64,000 nucleotides of DNA from NCBI RefSeq assembly GCF_019710745.1, contig NZ_JAHKJW010000001.1, positions 249,140 through 313,139 of the forward strand. The letters are read 5' to 3'. A program made the position numbers and the translations under genes. Origin of the DNA: Streptomyces beigongshangae (GTDB lineage Bacteria > Actinomycetota > Actinomycetes > Streptomycetales > Streptomycetaceae). Positions 26,045-33,237 of this stretch are shown here, in pieces (within the stretch, counting starts at the first letter, position 1; each line of letters begins with the position of its first letter). Under the pieces are notes generated by a model that saw only the letters and a list, made by a program, of their open reading frames with translations, was not told the origin of the DNA and searched no databases.

Positions 26045-26376
26045 CCCCCGCCCCTCCCGCGGCCCATAGCACTGCCCGGCCTCTCGTTCCCCCGCAACCC
26101 GGGCATCGGTCGCTCCACCACGCCAGGTCGGTGGCGCCGCGCCCGGATCACGGTCGCACCCGGTCGCTCCATGGACGGATGCCATCATTTCCGTACATGG
26201 CGTTACCGTCGGCGCAGCGTCAGGTCTAGCGTCCTTCCCCAGGTGACCGGCTCCCCACCACATCCGCCCGGGCCAGGGGCGGCGGTCGGCACCTCCGCCA
26301 GAAAGGTCCGGCGGCGGTCCGCTCCCCCTGTGCGGGCCGCCGCCGGACGTGCAACCGGAAGGAACGTGGATCGCAC
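26045..26376. other. Leader region of the second NlpC/P60 gene
   Basis: 332 bp without a gene. It shows TTACCG..16..TCTAGC near 26202-26229 as a possible promoter and a strong leader hairpin (26306-26348). It lacks the ydaO blocks found before the first NlpC/P60 gene. Confidence 0.5.
26306..26348 (+). promoter_or_regulatory. 12-bp leader hairpin just upstream of the ribosome site
   Basis: GTCCGGCGGCGG (26306-26317) pairs perfectly with CCGCCGCCGGAC (26337-26348) across a 19-nt loop, ending 8 nt before GGAAGGA. It could be an attenuator or an mRNA-stabilising stem. It is GC-rich, so chance is possible. Confidence 0.4.
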
Positions 26377-27435
26377 GTGGCAGCGCACCGCAAGCCCGGA
26401 CGGCGTTCGCTCGGCCGCGGTACGGCCCGCACCGCCCTCACCGTCGCGCTCGCCGGCGCGGCGAGTGCGACAGGCTTGGCCGGGACGGGGGTCGCCGCGC
26501 CCGACCCGACGGCGGCGCGGGTGCGGGCCGAGGCCGACAGGCTGTACCGGGAGGCGGAGGTCGCCACCGAGAAGTACAACGGGGCCGAGGAGAGGTCCAC
26601 GAAGGCGGCCGATCGGATCGACACCCTCCAGGACCGGACCGCGCGCGGCACGGAACGGCTCAACTCCGAACGGGAGGCACTCGGTTCGCTGGCGACCGCC
26701 CAGTACCGGGACGGAGGTGTCGACCCCTCGCTGGGGCTGCTGCTGTCCGCGGACCCCGATCAGTACCTGGACGGGGCCGCGTTCGCCGAGCGGGCGGGCA
26801 GCAGGCAGGCCGCGACGGTGTCGCGTGTACGCAACCGGCTGCGGGAGATCGAGCAGTTGCGCGGCGCCGCGCGCGTCGAACTGGCCACGCTCAGGGAGCG
26901 GCAGGCGGACCTGAAGCGGCACAGGAGGACGGTCACCGGGAAGCTGGACGAGGCACGCCGGCTGCTGTCGCGGCTGCCGGACGAGGACCGGGCCCACACC
27001 GGCGCGGATGACCCGGACACCGCCCGCGCCTCGCGCTCCACCGCCCCACGCGCTCTCGTGGCGGGCTCCCCCGTGACGGCCCCCTCCTCCCGTGCGGCGA
27101 TCGCGGTCTCGTACGCCTACAGGAAGCTGGGCAGCCCGTACGTATGGGGCGCCACCGGTCCCGACGCCTTCGACTGCTCGGGACTGACACAGGCCGCGTA
27201 CCGCGCCGCGGGCGTCTCGCTGCCCCGTACGACGTACGCGCAGATCGACGCGGGCCGACGCGTCGCACGGTCCGAACTCCGCCCCGGCGAGCTGGTGTTC
27301 TTCTACTCGGGCATCAGTCATGTGGGCCTGTACGTGGGCAACGGCCGGATGATCCACGCCCCCAATTCGTCGGCTTCGGTCCGGGTGGCCCCGATCGGCG
27401 AGATGCCGTTCGCGGGAGCGACGCGGGTGGCGTGA
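26377..27435 (+). CDS. Secreted NlpC/P60 peptidoglycan endopeptidase
   Basis: A 352-residue paralogue of the protein at 24093. It has a signal peptide (ARTALTVALAGAASATGLAG, cleavage near VAAPDP), a coiled coil (about 45-215) and an NlpC/P60 domain from about 235 with Cys267 in AFDCSGLTQAAY, His in GISHVGLYVGNG and RMIHAPNSSA. It is predicted to hydrolyse peptidoglycan stem peptides. The GTG at 26377 is about 12 nt from GGAAGGAA, slightly long spacing. It has no ydaO riboswitch, so its control differs from the first paralogue. Confidence 0.92.
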   Translation: MAAHRKPGRRSLGRGTARTALTVALAGAASATGLAGTGVAAPDPTAARVRAEADRLYREAEVATEKYNGAEERSTKAADRIDTLQDRTARGTERLNSEREALGSLATAQYRDGGVDPSLGLLLSADPDQYLDGAAFAERAGSRQAATVSRVRNRLREIEQLRGAARVELATLRERQADLKRHRRTVTGKLDEARRLLSRLPDEDRAHTGADDPDTARASRSTAPRALVAGSPVTAPSSRAAIAVSYAYRKLGSPYVWGATGPDAFDCSGLTQAAYRAAGVSLPRTTYAQIDAGRRVARSELRPGELVFFYSGISHVGLYVGNGRMIHAPNSSASVRVAPIGEMPFAGATRVA

Positions 27436-27460
27436 GCGGGAGCTTCACGCACTGCGTTTG

Positions 27461-27512
27461 GTCGCGGATCGCGGATCGCGGGTCGCAGGTCCCGGGTCAC
27501 GGGTCACGGATG
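27461..27512. repeat. 7-bp tandem iterations (CGCGGAT/CGGGTCA)
   Basis: Short units GGATCGC, GGGTCGC and GGGTCAC are repeated in the gap between the NlpC/P60 gene and the convergent response-regulator gene. No hairpin terminator stands out. Confidence 0.5.
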
Positions 27513-27577
27513 TGCGCCGCGCCGGGCGAGGACCTGCCGAGCCGTCACACCGGTCGCCCTGCCGTCCTGCCGTCCGG

Positions 27578-28327
27578 TCACACCAGCCTGCGTGCCGTCG
27601 CCCATCTCGTCAGCTCGTGCCTGTTGGACAGCTGCAGTTTGCGCAGAACCGCCGAGACGTGGGACTCGACCGTCTTGACGGAGATGAAGAGCTGCTTGGC
27701 GATCTCCTTGTACGCGTACCCGCGCGCGATGAGGCGCAGGACCTCGCGCTCACGCTGGGTCAGGCGGTCGAGGTCCTCGTCGACGGGCGGGGCGTCGGTC
27801 GAGGCGAAGGCGTCGAGGACGAAGCCGGCCAGGCGGGGGGAGAAGACGGCGTCGCCGTCCTGGACCCGGAAGACGGAGTCGACGAGGTCCGTACCGGTGA
27901 TCGTCTTCGTGACGTAGCCGCGGGCGCCGCCCCGGATCACACCGATCACGTCCTCCGCCGCGTCCGACACGGACAGTGCGAGGAACCGGACCGGCTGCTC
28001 GGCGTCTGCCATCAAAGGCGAGCAGCGGCGCAGCACTTCGACCCCGCCGCCGCCCGGCAGGTGCACGTCCAGGAGGACCACCTCGGGGCGGGTCGCCGTG
28101 ATGACCGTGACCGCCTGGTCGACGTCCGCGGCCTCGCCGACCACTTCGACGCCGGTCCGCTCGGTCTGGCCGATCTCCGCCCGAACTCCCGTACGGAACA
28201 TGCGGTGGTCGTCGACGAGCACCACGCGCACCCGCCGTCCGGGCCCGGCCCCCGTCGGGTCCCCGGCCCCGCCGGTGCCGGTCGCACCCGCTCCGGCCGC
28301 TCCGGTCGGTTCGCTCGCGTCGCTCAT
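27578..28327 (-). CDS. NarL/LuxR-family response regulator
   Basis: The 249-residue protein has an Ala/Gly/Thr-rich N-terminal tail (1-30), a receiver domain (Asp39-Asp40 acidic pocket, phospho-acceptor Asp87 in VVLLDVHLP, Lys in YVTKTI) and a C-terminal LuxR helix-turn-helix (about 180-245, LTQREREVLRLIARGYAYKE, then VKTVESHVSAVLRKL). Its start overlaps the stop of the sensor kinase by 4 bp (ATGA), so the two form a two-component pair. The target genes likely include the neighbouring PspC protein, as in other actinomycetes (inference). Confidence 0.94.
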   Translation of the reverse strand: MSDASEPTGAAGAGATGTGGAGDPTGAGPGRRVRVVLVDDHRMFRTGVRAEIGQTERTGVEVVGEAADVDQAVTVITATRPEVVLLDVHLPGGGGVEVLRRCSPLMADAEQPVRFLALSVSDAAEDVIGVIRGGARGYVTKTITGTDLVDSVFRVQDGDAVFSPRLAGFVLDAFASTDAPPVDEDLDRLTQREREVLRLIARGYAYKEIAKQLFISVKTVESHVSAVLRKLQLSNRHELTRWATARRLV

Positions 28328-29607
28328 GTCTCCGCCCTCTCCATCTGCAGCTCGACCTCCGTGCCGCCGTCCGGTACCGCCCGCAGCCGGGCCGTACCGC
28401 CGTTGCGCTCCATGCGGCCGATGATCGATTCTCTGACGCCCATGCGGTCGGCGGGTATCGAGTCCAGGTCGAAGCCGGGGCCCCGGTCCCGGACCGACAC
28501 GAAGACGGTCCTCCCCTCGACCTCGGCGAAGACCTGCACCGCGCCGCCCTCGCCACCGTACTTGGCCGCGTTCACCATGGCTTCCCTCGCGGCCTGCATC
28601 TGGGCGCCGGTCCTGTCGTCGAGCGGGCAGTCACCGACGACCACGACCTCTATGGGGACCCCGTGCTTGTCCTCGACCTCCGCCGCGTTGCGCTTGACGG
28701 CCTCGGCGAGGGTGTCGGGCTCCTCCGCCTCGTCCTTGCCGGTGCCCTCCGGCTTGTAGAGCCAGTTGCGCAGATCGCGCTCCTGGGCGCGGGCGAGGCG
28801 TCGGACCTCGCTCGCGTTCTCCGCGTTGCGCTGTATCAGCGTCAGTGTGTGCAGCACCGAGTCGTGGACGTGTGCGGCGACCTCGGCCCGCTCCTGCGCG
28901 CGGATGCGCATCAGGCGTTCCTCGGAGAGGTCCTGGGTCATCCGCACCAGATAGGGACCGGCCAGCAGCGCTATCCCGACGAGGACGGCGAGCGCGGCCT
29001 GCAGGACCGAACCGAGGTGGGCGGCGGAGCCCTGCAGCACGAATATCCCCGAGACGCCCGCGGCGACGAGCAGCACCCCGGCCGCGGAGCGGAACAGCGT
29101 GATCGTGCGCTTGCGGCGGCCGACCTCCATCCAGCGGGCCCGTCGCGCGTTGTCCGCCTGCCGCCAGACCAGCGCCACGCCCGCACCGACGAGGACGGTG
29201 GGCCAGAGGTACGCCTTGGCGCCACTGCTCAGATCGACGTTCCCCACGAAGATCATGGCCACGACGACCATCGCGAGCAGCGCGACGATCTGCCCCTTGT
29301 CGGGCTTGCGGGCCACCAGTCTGCGGCGGCCGTCCGGGGCGGTCTCGGTGGCGAGCGCGGGAGGCCGCTCGGCGTCCACGCCCCCGACGCCGAGCGGGAC
29401 GAAGAACCAGAACGACGCGTACAGCAACGCCCCCAGGCCGTCCGCCATGAACAGGCCCGCGAAGACCAGCCGCACCCAGGTCACGGGCAGGCCGAGATGC
29501 CCTGCGAGCCCCCGCGCCACTCCCCCGAGCCAGCGTCCGTCGCTGCTGCGGTAGAGCTTGCGCGGAGGCCGCGGGTCCTCGACGGTCAGAGTGGCGGCGT
29601 CCGGCAT
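28324..29607 (-). CDS. Sensor histidine kinase with N-terminal PspC domain
   Basis: The 427-residue kinase starts with a PspC domain (residues about 14-75, RWLGGVARGLAGHLGLPVTW, then an FWFFVPLG helix). Several transmembrane helices follow (about 105-225), then the HisKA_3 box with phospho-acceptor His248 in VHDSVLHTLTLIQR and the HATPase region (REAMVNAAKYGG, VRDRGPGFDLD). It probably senses envelope state. ATG 29607 is preferred; in-frame starts at 29622 and 29643 exist and none has a clear ribosome site. It is divergent from the PspC protein at 29820. Confidence 0.92.
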   Translation of the reverse strand: MPDAATLTVEDPRPPRKLYRSSDGRWLGGVARGLAGHLGLPVTWVRLVFAGLFMADGLGALLYASFWFFVPLGVGGVDAERPPALATETAPDGRRRLVARKPDKGQIVALLAMVVVAMIFVGNVDLSSGAKAYLWPTVLVGAGVALVWRQADNARRARWMEVGRRKRTITLFRSAAGVLLVAAGVSGIFVLQGSAAHLGSVLQAALAVLVGIALLAGPYLVRMTQDLSEERLMRIRAQERAEVAAHVHDSVLHTLTLIQRNAENASEVRRLARAQERDLRNWLYKPEGTGKDEAEEPDTLAEAVKRNAAEVEDKHGVPIEVVVVGDCPLDDRTGAQMQAAREAMVNAAKYGGEGGAVQVFAEVEGRTVFVSVRDRGPGFDLDSIPADRMGVRESIIGRMERNGGTARLRAVPDGGTEVELQMERAET

Positions 29608-29819
29608 GCCATCGATATTCACACGCGCGGCGCCGCCGGGCATCAGGGTCGGCCCCCGAGACTCCCCTGATCTTCACGGCCGGTCCTTGCGCCCCGGTCC
29701 TCGCGCCTCCGAGTCCGGTCCTCGCGTCCGGCATGAGGGTCGGCTCCGGGATCGAATTCAGGGTTCGGCCAGGGTCGTTCCGACTGCCGCCGGGGCCCCG
29801 CGGCCGTCACCATGGACGC

Positions 29820-31295
29820 ATGAGCGATCAGCAGCACGCCGCGACGGGTGCGGCGCCCGGTCCGGGCGCCGCACCGCGGGACTCCGTGCCCGCGACCGGT
29901 GCCCGGACGCCGGCGGGCGGGGAACCGCGCACACCGGGACCGACCGGCGCGTCCGGGGAGCCGCCAGCGCCCGGGGAGCCGTCGGCGCCCGAGGTGCCGC
30001 GCGGATTCCGGCGCGACCGGCGGCAAAAGATGCTGGGTGGTATCTGCGCAGGACTCGGGCGGCAGTGCGACATGGACCCGGTGATCTTCCGGATCGTGCT
30101 CGCGGTGCTCTCGGCGACGGGCGGCCTCGGCCTCATCTTCTACGGCTTCGCCTGGCTCTTCGTCCCGTACGACGAGGAGGAGGAGAACGAGGTGCGCAAG
30201 CTCCTCACCGGCCGCGTCGACGGCCAGGCCCTGGCGGGCGTGCTGTTCGCCCTGGTGGGCTGCGGCGTCTTCCTCTCCATGCTGAACAACGGCGGCGTGC
30301 TGACCTTCGCGGCGACGCTCTCGCTGCTCCTCGCGGGCGCAGGCTACTGGTCGCGGCAGCGCGGCACCGACGTCCCCGACCCGCTCCCCCGCTCCCGGCC
30401 GCGGTCGAGCCGGGGGAACCCCATCGCCGTGCAGGCCGTCGCGGACGCCCCGCCGGAGGCGCAGGCGCCCCCCGTGCCCACCGCCTTCCCCTCCTGGTGG
30501 CGCGAGCCCATCGTCAAGGACGGGACGTATGTGGGGGGCACCGGTTATCTGTGGGGCCCCAGGAGCACACGGGACCGCGACATCGCGGCTGCGGTCACCA
30601 TCGCGCGCGGCGGTGGCACCGGAGCAGGCCGGGACATACGGACGCGGGAGACCAGGTCGCGCGGCCCCCGCGGGATCGGCGGCCGGGTGTTCTCGCTCGC
30701 CCTCGTCGTGGGCGTGCTCGGTACGAGGCTGACCTGGGACGACCACACGCTCGGCACCAGCCTGCAGACCGGCCTGGCCTGTGCGCTCGTCGTCCTGGGG
30801 CTGGGCATGGCGGTCAGCGCGTTCCTCGGGCGTACGGGAGCGGGATCGGTCTTCCTCGCCATCGTCACGGCGGGCCTGCTGGTGTGCGCGACGGTCCTGC
30901 CGAAGGACATCGGCACCCGCTGGGAGCGTACGGACTGGATACCGGGCACGGCGGCCGCCGTGCGGGAGCAGTACGACCTCGGCGCGGGCGTTGGCACGCT
31001 CGACCTCAGCCGGCTCGACCTCGGCAGGAGACAGACCGTGACGACCAACGCCGAGGTGGGTCTGGGACAGCTCAAGGTGATCGTGCCGAGGGACGCGACG
31101 GTGAAACTGCTCGTCGAAGTGGGAGTCGGCGACGTCCAGTTGCCGGGCGACGACAAACAGGACGTGGACGTGGCTCCGGGCAAGCGCAAGGAACTGACCC
31201 TCGTGCCCGTGAAGGGCAGCAGGAACGGCGGCACGCTCGACCTCACACTTGAGGTCGGCGTAGGACAGGCGGAGGTCACCCGTGCTACGTCATGA
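29820..31295 (+). CDS. PspC-domain membrane protein
   Basis: The 491-residue protein has a Pro/Ala/Gly-rich N-terminus, a PspC domain (about 62-120, QKMLGGICAGLGRQCDMD and an FAWLFVPYD helix) and further membrane helices (about 135-180 and 285-360). Its C-terminal extracytoplasmic beta-rich domain (about 385-491, repeated VGLGQLKVIVP / VEVGVGDVQLP / LEVGVGQAEV) resembles bactofilin-like or LiaF-like adhesin folds. It is divergent from the PspC kinase, so the three genes form one envelope-stress unit (inference). It overlaps the next gene by 14 bp. Confidence 0.88.
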   Translation: MSDQQHAATGAAPGPGAAPRDSVPATGARTPAGGEPRTPGPTGASGEPPAPGEPSAPEVPRGFRRDRRQKMLGGICAGLGRQCDMDPVIFRIVLAVLSATGGLGLIFYGFAWLFVPYDEEEENEVRKLLTGRVDGQALAGVLFALVGCGVFLSMLNNGGVLTFAATLSLLLAGAGYWSRQRGTDVPDPLPRSRPRSSRGNPIAVQAVADAPPEAQAPPVPTAFPSWWREPIVKDGTYVGGTGYLWGPRSTRDRDIAAAVTIARGGGTGAGRDIRTRETRSRGPRGIGGRVFSLALVVGVLGTRLTWDDHTLGTSLQTGLACALVVLGLGMAVSAFLGRTGAGSVFLAIVTAGLLVCATVLPKDIGTRWERTDWIPGTAAAVREQYDLGAGVGTLDLSRLDLGRRQTVTTNAEVGLGQLKVIVPRDATVKLLVEVGVGDVQLPGDDKQDVDVAPGKRKELTLVPVKGSRNGGTLDLTLEVGVGQAEVTRATS

Positions 31296-31518
31296 ATTCC
31301 AGCCCGGCCGGCTCGTCGGGGGCTTCTTCATCGCCCTGACGGGTGCCGTCTACGCCGGCGATGCGGGCGGCCTGTGGGAGACCCCGTGGTTCGCGGTGGT
31401 CCCGCTCGTCGTCGGGGGCCTGTGCGGGGCCGCCGTGGCGGGCGGTCTGGCCCGCGGGATACGCCGCCACCGCCGCCGCGAGGCGCCTGCGCGGGAGAGC
31501 ACGGGCGCCCCGGGCTAG
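31282..31518 (+). CDS. Small membrane protein
   Basis: The 78-residue protein has two hydrophobic helices (LVGGFFIALTGAVYAG and WFAVVPLVVGGLCGAAVAGG) and a strongly basic C-terminus (RGIRRHRRREAP), which suggests an N-in/C-in topology. The GTG start lies inside the 3' end of the PspC gene (14-bp overlap), so the two are coupled. Function is not recognised; its position suggests an accessory of the PspC system. Confidence 0.8.
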   Translation: MLRHEFQPGRLVGGFFIALTGAVYAGDAGGLWETPWFAVVPLVVGGLCGAAVAGGLARGIRRHRRREAPARESTGAPG

Positions 31519-31833
31519 GCCCTGTCGTCAAGGCCGTTCGGTTCGCGGTCGGGTGGGACCGTCGAAGGGCTGGAGGGGCTGGAAGGGCTGGAAGGGTCGG
31601 AGGCGCGAGGGCGTCGATGCCGGTGGTGGCTTTGCGGCCGGTCGGGGCGATGCGGGGCCCCGGGCCGGTATCCGGGGACGGCTCGTTCGACGATCCGGAT
31701 GCCCACCCTCGGACGAGCGACGCCGTCACACCGTCGAGGCCGCCACACCATCAAACCGTCGACGCCCCACACCGTCACACCATCGACACCGCCACGCTGC
31801 CGACGCCGTCACGCCGTCACGCCGTCGACGCCG
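31519..31833. other. Spacer between the small membrane protein and the LuxC gene
   Basis: 315 bp with no gene. It begins with GGCTGGAGG/GGCTGGAAG short repeats and passes into a dense minisatellite that runs into the 3' end of the LuxC-like gene. No obvious terminator hairpin is seen. Confidence 0.55.
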
Positions 31834-31854
31834 TCACGCCGTCGATGCCGCCAA
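31716..31854. repeat. Minisatellite of GACGCCGTCACGCCGTC units overlapping the LuxC stop
   Basis: Roughly ten degenerate copies of (CACGCCGTCGACGCCGT)-like units. The last copies cover the stop codon and final codons (AASTA) of the LuxC-like gene at 31834, so the gene's extreme 3' end may have been rewritten by repeat expansion. Confidence 0.75.
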
Positions 31855-33234
31855 CCCCCTCGGCGCCCCGTTCGTGAACGTCTTGCTCCGCATCAGGAAC
31901 TCCCCGAGGTAGCCGTCCGCCGGCAGGCCGGGGACCAGTACGTCGGTCCGGTGGTCCCCGACATGGAGGTTCCGGATGGCCGGGGCGTCGAGCAGACGGC
32001 CGATCAGCTCCTGATCCGAGGTGAGAGCGGTGAGCACGAGCGTGTCGCGCAACGGGGCCAGTCCGTCGGCCCGGCTCCACGGCGCGACCCATACGCAGGG
32101 GAACGGCATCTCCAGGCGCGCCTGCGGTGCGTCGGCGCGGTCCAGCTGGAACACCGCCGGGCGCAGCACCGCCGAGCCGTCGCCGAGTTCGGCGACGATC
32201 GTGTCACCGCCGAGCCAGCCCCTGGCACCGTCGGCCGCGGCGTGCACGAACTTCTCCAGGTGCCGTGCGGTGTCCACCCGGCAGACCGGCAGCACCGCCC
32301 CGTCGTCCTGCGGCGGCAGCGAGGGAAGACCGGCCAGCCTCCCGGCGATGGCCTCGGCCACCGGCGCCGGGTCCCCTTCGACGAAGACGGCCGTGGTGTT
32401 CACGCACGCCGCGCCGGCCTGCCGGGCGACCGAGTCGACGATCGTGTCGAGATGCCGGGTGCCGTCGGTGTCCGAGGTGATCAGGATCTTGGCGCGGCCC
32501 GGCCCGTGCGGCAGTACGGTCGTCCTGCCCCGGTACCTGTCCACCACGTCGTCACCGCCGTAGACCATGGCCAGGTCGGCGCCCTCGACCAGGATGTCGG
32601 CGACGCCGTGGTCGGTGGGCAGCAGCACGACCCGGTCCGTGCCGAACCCGGCCTCGTGCAGGGCGGTGACCAGCCGGTGGGCGCTCAGCGGCTCGCGTCG
32701 CGAGGGCCGTACCGCGACCCGGTAGCCGAGCGCCAGCGCCTGTGCCCACTGCCCGTGGAGTCCGGGGTGGTTGCCGGCGGTGAGCGCGGCGAGCACATCG
32801 CCGCGCCTGATCCACACCGCGTTGCCGGTGCCGTGCGGCGCGTCGCGGCTGCCGCGCGGCCGGGCCTGGCCGGCGAAGCCGTACGCGCCGGCCAGGTCGG
32901 CCCCGGTGACCCCGGTGGCCTCCCGCACCAGGGAGACGGGCAGGCCGCTGACCCGGGCGACGGCGTGCTGGTACCGCTCGACGGACAGGCCGCCGAGGGT
33001 GGCGGTGGCGAACAGCCGGCCGGCCTCGGCCAGGGCGGCCGTCCGCTCGTCCGGCGGCAGCGTCCCCGCCCGCCGCAGCGCCGCCAGGGAGCGGCGGGCG
33101 TACAGCCGCGGCACCATGCTCAGCTCCACGGCCGCCCGGCCGGTGACGTCGGGGACGACCTCCCGCTCTTGCGTCCGGTAGGGCCCGTCGGGGCCGAGGG
33201 CGTCGAGGTGGATCCGTTCCGGAGAACCGGACAT
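31834..33234 (-). CDS. LuxC-like acyl reductase (aldehyde-dehydrogenase superfamily)
   Basis: The 466-residue protein matches the LuxC/acyl-CoA reductase branch of the ALDH superfamily: an N-terminal LuxC-type domain, a nucleotide-binding region (VLAALTAGNHPGLHGQWAQA) and the active-site Cys277 in GAACVNTTAVFVEG. LuxC takes an acyl group from its partner LuxE onto this Cys and reduces it with NADPH to an aldehyde (family knowledge). The ATG at 33234 is only 3 bp after the stop of the aminotransferase-ligase fusion, so the two are translationally coupled and should act together. Confidence 0.85.
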   Translation of the reverse strand: MSGSPERIHLDALGPDGPYRTQEREVVPDVTGRAAVELSMVPRLYARRSLAALRRAGTLPPDERTAALAEAGRLFATATLGGLSVERYQHAVARVSGLPVSLVREATGVTGADLAGAYGFAGQARPRGSRDAPHGTGNAVWIRRGDVLAALTAGNHPGLHGQWAQALALGYRVAVRPSRREPLSAHRLVTALHEAGFGTDRVVLLPTDHGVADILVEGADLAMVYGGDDVVDRYRGRTTVLPHGPGRAKILITSDTDGTRHLDTIVDSVARQAGAACVNTTAVFVEGDPAPVAEAIAGRLAGLPSLPPQDDGAVLPVCRVDTARHLEKFVHAAADGARGWLGGDTIVAELGDGSAVLRPAVFQLDRADAPQARLEMPFPCVWVAPWSRADGLAPLRDTLVLTALTSDQELIGRLLDAPAIRNLHVGDHRTDVLVPGLPADGYLGEFLMRSKTFTNGAPRGLAASTA

Positions 33235-33237
33235 CGT

